DNA of 40,451 nt from an uncultured Bacteroidota bacterium (GCA_937872515.1 CALMSX010000036.1:1-40451); one strand, 5' to 3'. Counted from the first letter of the stretch, positions 30,468 to 39,460 are shown. The notes: generated by a model not told the origin, from the letters alone. A program made the numbers and translations.

Positions 30468-32357
30468 ATGTGTGGAATTGCAGGATATGTTGATTTTACA
30501 GCAAGAACGAACCGTGAGACCATCTTGCATATGATTGAGGAACTTCGTCACAGGGGGCCTGATGACATGGGTTATGAGCATAAATACTATCCACATTCAT
30601 GTGTCGGAATGGGGCAGTGTAGACTTTCAATAATAGACTTAAGCCCTGCTGGTCGCCAACCGATGAGACATGAAAAGCTGACAATTATCTTCAATGGAGA
30701 GATCTACAACTACAGGGAGTTAAGAAAGTCACTTGAAAAAGAAGGCCACAAATTTGAATCACACTCAGACACGGAGGTTATTCTTCATTGCTATGAAAAA
30801 TGGGGGCCAGAGTTTGTGAAAAAGCTTATAGGGATGTTTGTTATTGTACTAATGGATGAGCAAATTAATGAACTATTCATTTTCAGAGATCGAGGTGGTG
30901 TAAAGCCACTTTTTTATTATTGGGATTCATACCAACTCATTTTTGCTTCAGAATTAAAGGCTTTATTTGCTCATCCCTCTTTTAGGAAAGAAATTGACAT
31001 GAGTGCCTTATCCTTGTATTTTGATTTTGGATATATACCTGCACCTTACTCAATATTTAAGAATACTTATAAACTTGAAGCAGGTCATTATCTTGCGCTG
31101 AATATTAATGATGGGGACTTTTCAATAGTACGATACTGGAGTATTGATGAATATTACAGGAAAGAGAAATTTAAATGTAGTTTTTTTGAGGCAAAAGAGC
31201 AATTGTTAGAAATAATTAAGTCAGCATGCAATTATAGACTCGTAGCGGATGTTCCTGTTGGGGTATTTCTAAGCGGAGGCTATGACAGTTCATTGGTAAC
31301 GGCTGTTCTTCAGCGAGAACGAAGAGAAAGGTTAAAAACCTTTACGATTGGATTTGAGGTGGGTAATAACGAGGCACCTCATGCAAAAAGAATTGCTGAG
31401 TTTTTAGGTACTGATCATACTGAATATGTTTGTACTGTAAAGGAAACACAGGATATAATTACTGATTTAGCTTACTTTTATGATGAGCCATTTGCTGATA
31501 GTTCGGCGATACCTACTATTCTTGTCAGCAGGGTTGCTCGAAACAGTGTAAAAGTTGCGTTGTCTGCAGATGCAGGCGATGAGCTTTTTGCAGGATATGT
31601 AAGTTATGAAAAAATTGCGAGAATTATTAGATATCTTAATCTTCTACCAAGGCATTTAATTCAATTTATTAATCCATCGTTGAAATATATTATTGGCGTT
31701 CTACCTTTAAATGTAGAACTAAAGCATAAACTGGAAAGTGTTGTATATTCAGCGAATGAGGATCAAGTGAAACAGTTATTGAGATTGGGACGCTTCGCTT
31801 CAAGCCTCCCACGCTTATATGAGGAAAATTTATTTCTATCAAGTATTAATAAGTACTCCACAATTTATGATAATGATTTTTCCGGTTTTTCATCTCCTCT
31901 CGAAATATTTTTAGCTATTGATTATGAGTTATACCTTCAGAATGATATTCTAACCAAGGTTGATCGTGCTTCGATGTCAGTCTCATTGGAGAGCAGGGAA
32001 CCACTCGTTGATCATAGACTTGCAGAATTCGCAGCTCAACTGCCCCTTGATTATAAATACAGTGGCAAAGGAGGTAAAATTATCCTTAAAGATATTGCAC
32101 ATGATTATATGCCTAAAGACCTGCTTAATCGACGGAAACTAGGGTTTACTTTACCTATATATGAGTGGCTCAGGGGTGATTTATCATATCTAATCGATGA
32201 ATATCTAAATGAAAGATCTCTTAGGGAAACAGGTTTCTTTAATGCTAGTTTTGTGCTACAGATTGTTAAGCAGTTTAGGATGAATAAATTGTATTATAAA
32301 CCCTTAATCTGGAAATTGTTAATCTTTCAGATGTGGTATTTTAAGTGGATTAAGTAA
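30468..32357 (+). CDS. asnB: Glutamine-dependent amidotransferase, asparagine synthase AsnB type
   Basis: This 629-residue class II amidotransferase has the N-terminal nucleophile Cys2 in MCGIAGYVD, RHRGPDDMG (27-35), NGEIYNYREL (76-85) and a PP-loop synthetase domain with FLSGGYDSSLV (267-277), SADAGDELFAGY and KVDRASMSVSLESREP. Both active sites look complete. In surface-polysaccharide loci such homologues are often thought to amidate uronic-acid carboxyls instead of making asparagine, which would fit the UDP-GlcA/UDP-GalA genes at 2198-4594. That role is inference; free asparagine synthesis remains possible. It lies 6 bp after the deacetylase-like gene. The following 687 bp hold only a broken transposase. 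Confidence 0.9.
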   Translation: MCGIAGYVDFTARTNRETILHMIEELRHRGPDDMGYEHKYYPHSCVGMGQCRLSIIDLSPAGRQPMRHEKLTIIFNGEIYNYRELRKSLEKEGHKFESHSDTEVILHCYEKWGPEFVKKLIGMFVIVLMDEQINELFIFRDRGGVKPLFYYWDSYQLIFASELKALFAHPSFRKEIDMSALSLYFDFGYIPAPYSIFKNTYKLEAGHYLALNINDGDFSIVRYWSIDEYYRKEKFKCSFFEAKEQLLEIIKSACNYRLVADVPVGVFLSGGYDSSLVTAVLQRERRERLKTFTIGFEVGNNEAPHAKRIAEFLGTDHTEYVCTVKETQDIITDLAYFYDEPFADSSAIPTILVSRVARNSVKVALSADAGDELFAGYVSYEKIARIIRYLNLLPRHLIQFINPSLKYIIGVLPLNVELKHKLESVVYSANEDQVKQLLRLGRFASSLPRLYEENLFLSSINKYSTIYDNDFSGFSSPLEIFLAIDYELYLQNDILTKVDRASMSVSLESREPLVDHRLAEFAAQLPLDYKYSGKGGKIILKDIAHDYMPKDLLNRRKLGFTLPIYEWLRGDLSYLIDEYLNERSLRETGFFNASFVLQIVKQFRMNKLYYKPLIWKLLIFQMWYFKWIK

Positions 32358-33044
32358 AATATCAACACAGTTCGAAAAGGTGCCGAAGATGAATTTACAA
32401 AAAAGCGCATAAACCTTAAGTATCACTATTAAATCAATGACTTTGAAAATATTCATAGATTTATCAATTAGATCATTGGAATGTTTCAACCTATTAGTGA
32501 CCACTAAGAAATAAAGCACAATTGAGTTTGTCAAATTTCAGTCATATTCCCTACCGTCTCAGTTTTATCATAGAGTTCCTAGATCGGAGTTTGATTAAAA
32601 AGCAACATGCTAGGTTGTAAATAGGGAAAAATGGTTCCATTGCTTGACAGAGGACATGCGGGGCGAAATACCATTATTGGGGCAGAGATCATGATGTCAG
32701 GTACTGGCAAAGATAAAATAGTCTATGAAGAACAACGGAGCAGGATCAAATCAGGGGATGAAGTGCGGCAATCGAACTACTAACTGGGCACCTCAAGAGC
32801 GATTACAGATTAATAAGAGATTACCTCAAGGGAGTTGAAGGTGATATGATTAATTCAATCATGTCAGCAGTTGCCTTCATTATGATGGAAAGACTATAGC
32901 AGATCCGGGATGTGATTTATTCTGTTCTGGATTTTCTGACTGCTAACTGGTCGATAAAATATTTCACTGTACAGAATTATTAAAAACAAAACTTGTTTAG
33001 CTTCAATCAAATAGTCAAAATAGAGAATCAAGCAGATTAATAAT
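32358..33044. other. Intergenic region (687 bp) holding decayed IS debris
   Basis: No intact gene. From 32358 to 32630 nothing recognisable was found. From 32631 to 32899 the sequence encodes, in two frames, the C-terminal third of an IS5-type transposase. From 32900 to 33044 there is an AT-rich stretch before the next glycosyltransferase. No clear terminal inverted repeats or target duplication were found by eye. Confidence 0.7.
32631..32899 (+). pseudogene. Decayed IS5-type DDE transposase fragment (frameshifted)
   Basis: Frame 1 from 32631 reads MVPLLDRGHAGRNTIIGAEI..., like the (V/L)DRGYRG...I.G.EI block of IS5-type transposases, and stops at a TAA at 32780-32782. A second frame, open from about 32761, reads SAAIELLTGHLKSDYRL, then IRDYLKGVEGDMIN, then SIMSAVAFIMMERL, and stops at 32897-32899. 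This corresponds to the highly conserved family C-terminus (..RRAAIEP.IGHLKSDYRL.RNYLKG..GD.IN..L.A.AFN). A frameshift near 32755-32765 and the absence of the N-terminal two-thirds show it is dead. It is evidence of past IS insertion between asnB and the next glycosyltransferase. Confidence 0.8.
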
Positions 33045-34133
33045 ATGGTGAAATCAGGGAAAAGTGTTTGTTTTGTAATACCTTCACTTCAAGCTGGTGG
33101 CATGGAGAGGGTGATGTGTGAGTTGGCGAATTTTATTTCTGCTCAGGAAAATATTACACTCCATATGGTACTTTACGGGAGAGATCCTTCTATTTTTTTC
33201 CCTCTCCATTCCGCTATTCAGTTGCACAGTCCAAACTATTCTTACAGGGAAAGTCTAAGACTATTATATGCTGCTAGATCTCTTTTGTTTTTGAGACAAC
33301 AAATAAGGCATATACAGCCGGACACTATATTAAGCTTTGGAGAGTATTGGAACAGTTTGGTGCTACTCGCATTATTCGGACTGAATTATCCGGTTTACAT
33401 TTCAGACAGGTGTAAGCCTGATAAGAAATTCAACAAGTTTCACACTTTACTTAGAAGATGGTTATATCCAAGAGCCGCAGGCATAATTGCACAAACCTGT
33501 TTAGCACGAGATATATATGCTGAGCAATTCAGACATAGCAGAATAGCTGTTATTGGTAATCCAATAAGGAAATTATTAAGAACAATTGATATTCAACAAG
33601 AGAATCTAGTGTTGACTGTTGGAAGGCTTATTCAAACAAAACATCATAATCGACTTATAAAAGTTTTTTCACAACTAGATGCAAACGATTGGAAACTTAT
33701 AATCATTGGCGGCAATGCATTGAAGCAAAACAATTCTTCATTATTACATAAATTATTAGAGGATTTAGGGTTAAAAGACAAGGTTATACTCATTGGAGAA
33801 TGTAATGAGGTTGATGATTATTATTATAAAAGCAAAGTCTTTGCTTTTACAAGTAGCTCAGAAGGTTTTCCAAATGTTATTGGCGAGGCTTTGTCTGCTG
33901 GCCTACCGGTTGTATCATATGATTGCATTGCGGGCCCGTCGGAGATGATTTCTGATGGTGAAAATGGATTCTTGGTCCCTGTCTTTGAAGATGAACTGTT
34001 TTTGAAGAGACTGCAGTTATTGATTGATGATGAAGAATTAAGAAAAAAGATGTCTGTAATCGCCACAGCTAGTGTCGAGAAGTATTCAGTTGAAAAAATA
34101 GGTAAACAGTATCTCGATTTTATTCTTTCATGA
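33045..34133 (+). CDS. Glycosyltransferase family 4
   Basis: This 362-residue GT-B enzyme has an N-terminal VCFVIPSLQAGGMERVMCELA (about 8-28), the GGxE glycine loop of GT4 enzymes. The C-terminal domain shows LTVGRLIQTKHHNRLIKVFSQL (about 188-209) and SSSEGFPNVIGEALSAGLPVVSYDCIAGPSEMI (about 270-302), followed by GENGFLVP. The closest general resemblance is to transferases adding GalNAc or related sugars (N-acetylgalactosamine transferase type), but the donor cannot be assigned. Its stop overlaps the next gene's start by 4 bp (ATGA at 34130), indicating translational coupling. Confidence 0.88.
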   Translation: MVKSGKSVCFVIPSLQAGGMERVMCELANFISAQENITLHMVLYGRDPSIFFPLHSAIQLHSPNYSYRESLRLLYAARSLLFLRQQIRHIQPDTILSFGEYWNSLVLLALFGLNYPVYISDRCKPDKKFNKFHTLLRRWLYPRAAGIIAQTCLARDIYAEQFRHSRIAVIGNPIRKLLRTIDIQQENLVLTVGRLIQTKHHNRLIKVFSQLDANDWKLIIIGGNALKQNNSSLLHKLLEDLGLKDKVILIGECNEVDDYYYKSKVFAFTSSSEGFPNVIGEALSAGLPVVSYDCIAGPSEMISDGENGFLVPVFEDELFLKRLQLLIDDEELRKKMSVIATASVEKYSVEKIGKQYLDFILS

Positions 34134-35341
34134 GAGTTCTTCAGATAAATACTACAGTCAATTCCGGCAGTCATGGTAGAATTGCAGAACAGATTGGCTT
34201 AGCATTAATAGAAGCGGGTCATGAGAGCTATATTGCAGCAGCATATACAGCAAGACCAAGCCGGAGTCAGATAATAAAAACCGGGTTTGATCTTGACAGA
34301 AAACTACATGGACTTCAGACTCGGATATTTGACAGACACGGATTCGGATCAGGAGCTTCAACACGTAAGCTTATTAATCATATCAAAGATATCGATCCCG
34401 ATATCATACATCTTCATAACATCCATGGCTATTATTTAAACATCAGATATCTGTTCGATTATTTGGGATTAGCTAATAAACCAGTAGTTTGGACTTTTCA
34501 CGACTGTTGGCCGTTTACGGGTCATTGTAGTCATTTTGATGCTGTTAATTGTATTAAATGGAAGACAGGTTGCTTCAGTTGTCCTAATAAACATGGCTAC
34601 CCCAGATCATATTTCTTTGATAATTCCAGAATAAACTACAGGGATAAGAAAGAATTGTTTACCTCCGTTCCCCGTATGATGCTTGTTGCACCATCACAGT
34701 GGATGGCTCGGCATCTTGGCAACTCATTTTTGAAAAACAATGAAATAAAGGTTATTTATAACGGAATTGACACCGATAACTTCAGGCCGATCAATGCTGA
34801 TTCCCTTAAAGAAAAGTACGAAATAAAAGGCAAGTATATTCTTGGTGTGGCCAATATCTGGAATAAAAGGAAAGGTCTTGACGATCTCATAAAATTGAGT
34901 TCAATGATTCAGTCTGAATTACAGATTGTCCTTGTAGGCATCAGTCGAAGCAAGGAAGGAATGCTTCCTGATGGCATCAAATCGATATCAAGAACAGAAA
35001 ATATTGATGAACTTGCTGCAATTTATTCAGGTGCTGATATATTTGTCAATCCAACGTATGCCGATAATTTCCCGACCACCAATATCGAAGCCCTGGCATG
35101 CGGAACTCCTGTAATAACATATAATACCGGCGGCAGCCCGGAAGCAATTGATGAAAACACAGGCATCATAGTCAATAGGGGAGACATCGAGGGTTTGATT
35201 TGTACCGTTAAGGAAGTCCTTAAGAATGGTAAAAATCACTATACCCATGCTTGTCGTGAGAGAGCGGTGAGACTGTATAATAAAAATGACAGGTTTGCCG
35301 ATTACATTTCAATCTACAGAAATCTTGTTGAGAGAACATAG
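34130..35341 (+). CDS. Glycosyltransferase family 4 with Cys-rich (WcaC-type) insert
   Basis: This 403-residue GT-B enzyme begins MRVLQINTTVNSGSHGRIAEQIG. It carries HLHNIHGYYLN and WTFHDCWPFTGHCSHFD, followed by a Cys cluster, C-x2-W-x2-GC-x2-CP, at about residues 136-161. This insert is typical of the colanic-acid WcaC-like subgroup and may bind a metal. The donor domain carries GVANIWNKRKGLDDLIKL and NPTYADNFPTTNIEALACGTPVITYNTGG (about 305-333). The start overlaps the previous stop by 4 bp. It probably adds one residue of the repeat unit in the cytoplasm. Confidence 0.88.
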   Translation: MRVLQINTTVNSGSHGRIAEQIGLALIEAGHESYIAAAYTARPSRSQIIKTGFDLDRKLHGLQTRIFDRHGFGSGASTRKLINHIKDIDPDIIHLHNIHGYYLNIRYLFDYLGLANKPVVWTFHDCWPFTGHCSHFDAVNCIKWKTGCFSCPNKHGYPRSYFFDNSRINYRDKKELFTSVPRMMLVAPSQWMARHLGNSFLKNNEIKVIYNGIDTDNFRPINADSLKEKYEIKGKYILGVANIWNKRKGLDDLIKLSSMIQSELQIVLVGISRSKEGMLPDGIKSISRTENIDELAAIYSGADIFVNPTYADNFPTTNIEALACGTPVITYNTGGSPEAIDENTGIIVNRGDIEGLICTVKEVLKNGKNHYTHACRERAVRLYNKNDRFADYISIYRNLVERT

Positions 35342-35352
35342 AACAATTTGCA

Positions 35353-36498
35353 TTGAAAAAGATTATTTTAATAAACCAGGATTCGGGCTACCTGATGGTT
35401 GATCTGGCTAATGCCCTGATTGAAAGAAATGCAGAGGTAGAACTTATTGCAGGCAGACTTGTGGTAAGAGGAACGCCTTTATCGAGTAAGGCTAAATTTC
35501 GAAGAATAACCAGATATAAAAGAAACAGTGATTTCTTACGGTTACTAACCTGGTGCGTTGGCTTTCTACAAATCTTATTTATAGTTAAAACTAAACATAA
35601 AAATGGACATTTGTTGATCGTTTCAAATCCACCGCTGGCAACACTTCTGCCATTGTTTTGTAGAAATAGCTTCACATTCTTCATTTTTGATGTTTATCCT
35701 GATGCACTTAGGCAAATGAATATCGTATCGCGACAATCTGTCTTGTATAAAATATGGGAGAAAGCCAACAGAAAGACTTTTCAACGAGCTGTTCATATAT
35801 TCACATTAACAGACACAATGGCAGAACTGTTAAATCATTATTGTCCCCCAAGGGAGATTAAAATTATTTCTGCATGGAGTGATAATGAGTTCTTCAGATC
35901 GATCCCCAAAGCCAATAATCCCTTTATTATAGAACACAAGTTACAAAACAAGTTCATAGTTCTGTATTCAGGCAATTTGGGTGCTACGCATGATACAATT
36001 GTCATTCCTCATATAGCCTTAGAAGTGAAGTCTCATAAAGTACTCTTTCTGATAATTGGAGAAGGTGATCAAAAAAAACATCTGGTTGAGGAAATCAAGA
36101 AATTACGAATAACCAATTTAATAATGCTGCCTTATCAACCGGTTGATATGATTCCATACTCTTTTGCATCCGCGGATATAGCTATTGTCAGTCTCAGTAG
36201 CAAAGCCTCATCACTCAGCATTCCCAGCAAAACCTTTAATTTCATGTCAGCAGGCCTCCCACTACTGTGCATTGCGGGTGAAGAGTCTGAGCTTAATAAT
36301 ATAGTTAATAAATACAAAAACGGCAAATGTTTCAGCCATAAAAAGGTAGCTGAGATGGCTGCATTTATAGATGAAGTTGCTGAAAATGAAGATCTTTTAT
36401 CTGCTTATAGTAGAAATTCCCTGGAAGCTTCAGCCGATTTTACATCCAGGAATGCAAACACTATTGCCGAGGAAGTAATAAAAGCAACATCAAATTGA
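35353..36498 (+). CDS. Glycosyltransferase family 4 (WbuB-like), TTG start
   Basis: This 381-residue GT-B protein begins KKIILINQDSGYLMVDLANAL. Mid-protein IVSNPPLATLLPLFC and FDVYPDALRQMN resemble the WbuB group of GT4 transferases, some of which transfer L-FucNAc. The donor site contains LYSGNLGATHDTIVIPHIA and SLSSKASSLSIPSKTFNFMSAGLPLLCIAGEESEL (about 276-310). The start is a TTG at 35353; the next in-frame ATG (residue 15) would remove the first beta strand, so TTG is preferred. Given the complete UDP-L-FucNAc pathway here, it is a candidate FucNAc transferase, by inference only. Its stop overlaps the start of the next gene. Confidence 0.82.
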   Translation: MKKIILINQDSGYLMVDLANALIERNAEVELIAGRLVVRGTPLSSKAKFRRITRYKRNSDFLRLLTWCVGFLQILFIVKTKHKNGHLLIVSNPPLATLLPLFCRNSFTFFIFDVYPDALRQMNIVSRQSVLYKIWEKANRKTFQRAVHIFTLTDTMAELLNHYCPPREIKIISAWSDNEFFRSIPKANNPFIIEHKLQNKFIVLYSGNLGATHDTIVIPHIALEVKSHKVLFLIIGEGDQKKHLVEEIKKLRITNLIMLPYQPVDMIPYSFASADIAIVSLSSKASSLSIPSKTFNFMSAGLPLLCIAGEESELNNIVNKYKNGKCFSHKKVAEMAAFIDEVAENEDLLSAYSRNSLEASADFTSRNANTIAEEVIKATSN

Positions 36499-37127
36499 AG
36501 TCACGATTATACAGTAAGATAGTTAAGCGCGCACTGGATTTACTTGTTTCAGCAACTGGTCTTGTAGCCGGACTTCCGGTATTGGTTTTTCTATTACTTA
36601 TCCTTACTATTACAAACAAAGGTGCTGTCTTCTTTAAACAAACGCGGGCCGGGTTGGGAGGAAAACTTTTCAGACTACTGAAGTTTAAGACAATGAATGA
36701 CCGGAAGGATGATACTGGACGACTGCTTCCTGACAATGAACGACTGACCCGCTTTGGGAGGTATGTGCGCTCTCTCTCCCTTGATGAACTTCCACAACTG
36801 ATTAATGTCATTAAAGGAGACATGAGTCTGGTTGGTCCCCGCCCTTTGCTGCCTGAATACCTGCCTCTTTACAATGAGCGACAGGCACGTCGCCATGAGG
36901 TGCAACCAGGGATTACCGGCCTGGCTCAGATAAATGGGCGCAATTCCTTGTCGTGGGAGGAAAAGTTCGAACTGGATATCTGGTATGTTGATAATATGTC
37001 GTTCTGGCTTGACCTTAAAATCCTGTTTCAGACTGTGATTAAGGTGCTTATCCGCGAAGGAATAAACTCAGAAGATACAGTCACTATGGAAAGATTCAGA
37101 GGAAGCCATGATTCGCTGGATATCTGA
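36495..37127 (+). CDS. Small monotopic phosphoglycosyl transferase (PglC-like initiating sugar transferase)
   Basis: The 210-residue length and layout match the minimal PglC type. It has a re-entrant hydrophobic helix at about 14-40, then KFKTMND (63-69), SLDELPQL (95-102, catalytic Asp97-Glu98), VIKGDMSLVGPRPLLPEY and VQPGITGLAQINGRNSLSWEEK (136-157). It transfers a sugar-1-phosphate to undecaprenyl phosphate and so starts the repeat unit. PglC-type enzymes often use UDP-diacetamido-bacillosamine or similar 6-deoxy amino sugars. The start is a TTG at 36495, overlapping the previous stop (TTGA). The ACP gene follows after 59 bp. Confidence 0.92.
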   Translation: MKSRLYSKIVKRALDLLVSATGLVAGLPVLVFLLLILTITNKGAVFFKQTRAGLGGKLFRLLKFKTMNDRKDDTGRLLPDNERLTRFGRYVRSLSLDELPQLINVIKGDMSLVGPRPLLPEYLPLYNERQARRHEVQPGITGLAQINGRNSLSWEEKFELDIWYVDNMSFWLDLKILFQTVIKVLIREGINSEDTVTMERFRGSHDSLDI

Positions 37128-37186
37128 AGACTATACTCTGATCTGTGTTAATAAACTCAATTCTAAATCTAATAACTTACAATACT

Positions 37187-37417
37187 ATGGAAGAAAAACT
37201 TATTGAAGCATTGGCTGAAGCACTTGAAATGGATAGAAGTACAATCAAGCCGGATGGAGTATTTCGCGATTATGAGAATTATAGTTCCCTTACGGAGTTA
37301 TCTGTACTAGCAATGCTTGACAGTGAGTTCGGGATTGAAATTGAGATGAAGGAGTTCGACAGTTTGAAAACTGTAGCTGATCTGGTTAGACTCATCACAG
37401 ACAAACAAAAATCATGA
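37187..37417 (+). CDS. Acyl carrier protein
   Basis: From ATG 37187 the protein has 76 residues (MEEKLIEALAEALEMD...), the normal ACP length. The GTG at 37145 adds a non-ACP leader and is rejected. The acidic four-helix pattern is clear, and the phosphopantetheine Ser sits in YSSLTEL (about residues 33-39), replacing the usual DSL with SSL. Helix III lies in EIEMKEFDSLKTVADLVRLI. The stop overlaps the KAS III start (ATGA, 37414). A dedicated ACP in a polysaccharide locus, next to KAS III and a reductase, suggests a locus-specific acyl group for sugar modification. Confidence 0.88.
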   Translation: MEEKLIEALAEALEMDRSTIKPDGVFRDYENYSSLTELSVLAMLDSEFGIEIEMKEFDSLKTVADLVRLITDKQKS

Positions 37418-38472
37418 GCCTGTTATCATTTAACAATGTTGGGATATCTGGCCTTGCCGCGGCGGTGCCTCAGAAGATTATTAACAACTATAAGCATGAT
37501 CTTTATTTCAACAAGGATGATATACAGGAGGTCATTGACAAGATTGGTGTCAGAGAACGCAGATTCGCTGATGATAACACTTGCTCGTCAGACCTCTGCT
37601 TTGCGGCTGCCGAAAAGCTCATAAACGAAATGAATATTGACAGGAATGAGATAGATCTTCTGCTATTCATTTCACAGACTCCTGATTATCGTATGCCGGC
37701 TACATCGGTTCTATTGCAGAATAGACTTCAACTATCAACATCCACTATCACTTTTGACATTAGTCTTGGCTGCTCGGCATTTCTTTATGGGCTTAGTGTT
37801 GCCTACTCCATGCTTACAGCAGGAGGTATACGGAAAGCTCTTGTGCTGGATGGAGAGACACGCTCAAAGGTTTATTCACAGAAGGACCGTAAGACGGCTT
37901 TCCTTTTCGGCGATGGAGGAGTGGCTGCACTTATTGAAAGAGGGGAGCAATACTCCACAAGTTGGTTTTCTCTTAATTCCGATGGATCCAGGGAGTCTTT
38001 AATAAAAATACCCGCTGGCGGTTACCGTAAGATGAGTTCCTGCGAGACTGTTACTGAGAAGGTTGTCGATGAACACGGGAATATCCGTTCAGAAGAACAA
38101 GGTTACATGAATGGGGCGGATGTGTTTAACTTCGTTATCCGTGAGGTGCCACGTGACTTTGACCGGTTAATCGAATTTGCCGGTGTTGAAAGAAACTCAA
38201 TAGATTACTTTATCTTCCATCAGGCAAACAGCTATATAAATGGTTTCCTCGCCAGGAAGCTTAGATTGCCTGAAGAAAGGATCCCGACAACAATTCACAA
38301 ATATGGCAATACATCATCAGTCTCCATACCTCTCACAATTGTCTCGGAACTAAGTGGAAAGCTCAACGGTCAGAAGCGTATTCTTTTAAGCGGTTTTGGC
38401 GTTGGACTGACATGGGGTACAGCAATAATACATTTGAATGATTGCTTCATAGGAGATATTGTCGAGGTGTAG
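37414..38472 (+). CDS. 3-oxoacyl-ACP synthase III-like (KAS III/FabH family)
   Basis: This 352-residue thiolase-fold enzyme has a complete KAS III triad: Cys120 in SLGCSAFLYG, His269 in FIFHQAN and Asn299 in YGNTSSVSIP. It ends GFGVGLTWGTAII, as FabH does. It condenses an acyl-CoA starter with malonyl-ACP, giving a beta-ketoacyl-ACP. The 4-bp overlap with the ACP gene shows tight coupling, and an SDR resembling 3-oxoacyl-ACP reductase follows. Together they could make a short 3-hydroxyacyl-ACP. It is longer than housekeeping FabH (about 317 residues) because of a segment at about 195-235. The substrate is unknown. Confidence 0.9.
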   Translation: MSLLSFNNVGISGLAAAVPQKIINNYKHDLYFNKDDIQEVIDKIGVRERRFADDNTCSSDLCFAAAEKLINEMNIDRNEIDLLLFISQTPDYRMPATSVLLQNRLQLSTSTITFDISLGCSAFLYGLSVAYSMLTAGGIRKALVLDGETRSKVYSQKDRKTAFLFGDGGVAALIERGEQYSTSWFSLNSDGSRESLIKIPAGGYRKMSSCETVTEKVVDEHGNIRSEEQGYMNGADVFNFVIREVPRDFDRLIEFAGVERNSIDYFIFHQANSYINGFLARKLRLPEERIPTTIHKYGNTSSVSIPLTIVSELSGKLNGQKRILLSGFGVGLTWGTAIIHLNDCFIGDIVEV

Positions 38473-38555
38473 CCTTTAACTTTTGAAAGTTGTTTATATA
38501 ATTGCAGAAACAGTGTGAATTCTAACAACGTGTGCAATAGTAATATTTGAATAAT

Positions 38556-39323
38556 ATGTCTGAATCTATATTCTCACTGAAGGACAAATTTATCCTTATT
38601 ACCGGGGCTTCTTCGGGTATTGGAAGACAATGTGCCATAACCTTCAGCGAGTATGGTGCTCGAGTTGCACTTTTTGGTAGAGACCAGAACAGGCTGGAGG
38701 AAACCCTGGGTATGATGAAACAGCCTTCAGATCACGTGATTTGTTCTGTTGATCTTCTTGAATATAAACAAATTGCTGATGCGGTTAAAGTTGTTGTGAA
38801 TAAACAGGGACTTATTGATGGGGTTGTTAATTGTGCCGGTATCTCGACCACATTACCATTGAACGCAATTTCACCAGGTAAAATGGAGGATTTTTTTCGG
38901 GTAAATGTTATTGGTGCTGTTAACCTGACCAGAAATGCATTAAAACAAGCACACTTCTCTGTAAATGGGGGGAGTATTGTTTTCATAAGCTCGGTTATGG
39001 GTGTTACAGGTGAGAGTGGTAAGGCGCTGTATTCAATGACAAAGGGTGCTTTGATATCTGCCGTGAGGTCCATGGCTGTTGAGCTGGCAACTAGAAGAAT
39101 AAGGGTAAATGCCATTTCTCCGGGTGTAGTTGATACTCCAATGTCAAAGCATGCAGTGTACAGCAAGGATGAGAGTTCAATTAATAGAATTAAGTCATTA
39201 CACCCACTCGGACTGGGCCAACCGGCAGATGTGGCAAATGCTTCTCTTTTTCTTATTTCAGATGCTGCCCGGTGGATTACGGGCACCAATCTCATTGTGG
39301 ATGGAGGTTATTCGACTAAATAG
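38556..39323 (+). CDS. SDR oxidoreductase, 3-oxoacyl-ACP reductase (FabG)-like
   Basis: From ATG 38556 the protein has 255 residues; the TTG at 38547 is less likely. Classical SDR motifs are all present: LITGASSGIGRQ (about 15-26), NCAGIS (about 92-97), catalytic Ser in FISSVMG, the YSMTK Tyr-x3-Lys pair (about 157-161), NAISPGVVDTPMS and a C-terminal ITGTNLIVDGGYS. It is close to FabG. By context it would reduce the KAS III product to a 3-hydroxyacyl-ACP, but a sugar ketoreductase role cannot be excluded. It lies 83 bp after KAS III; that gap holds a short AACTTTTGAAAGTT palindrome (38478-38491). Confidence 0.88.
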   Translation: MSESIFSLKDKFILITGASSGIGRQCAITFSEYGARVALFGRDQNRLEETLGMMKQPSDHVICSVDLLEYKQIADAVKVVVNKQGLIDGVVNCAGISTTLPLNAISPGKMEDFFRVNVIGAVNLTRNALKQAHFSVNGGSIVFISSVMGVTGESGKALYSMTKGALISAVRSMAVELATRRIRVNAISPGVVDTPMSKHAVYSKDESSINRIKSLHPLGLGQPADVANASLFLISDAARWITGTNLIVDGGYSTK

Positions 39324-39368
39324 AATGTGATAAAGAATCTCAGGCCTATTGAGTGCCAGACCTTAATT

Positions 39369-39385
39369 TTAAGCCAAAGGCTTAA
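39369..39385 (+). terminator. Weak hairpin between SDR and PglD-like genes
   Basis: TTAAGCC (39369-39375) and GGCTTAA (39379-39385) form a 7-bp stem with an AAA loop, followed by TTTA. The stem is AT-rich and the T-run short, so it would be a weak terminator or a processing site. Confidence 0.25.
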
Positions 39386-39460
39386 TTTATCGTTGATGAA
39401 TGGTATTTTTAACTTTTATTGGCAGCAATATTTGAAACCAATTTACAAAACCAGATCATA

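Noticed and set aside
32631..32782. N-acetylmuramoyl-L-alanine amidase fragment (from the LLDRGHAG motif)
   Set aside because: The motif briefly resembles amidases, but the following sequence and the downstream frame with GHLKSDYRL fit an IS5-type transposase much better.
38732..39295. 187-codon reading frame antisense to the SDR gene
   Set aside because: It lies wholly inside a strongly supported SDR gene on the other strand and has no protein-like motifs.
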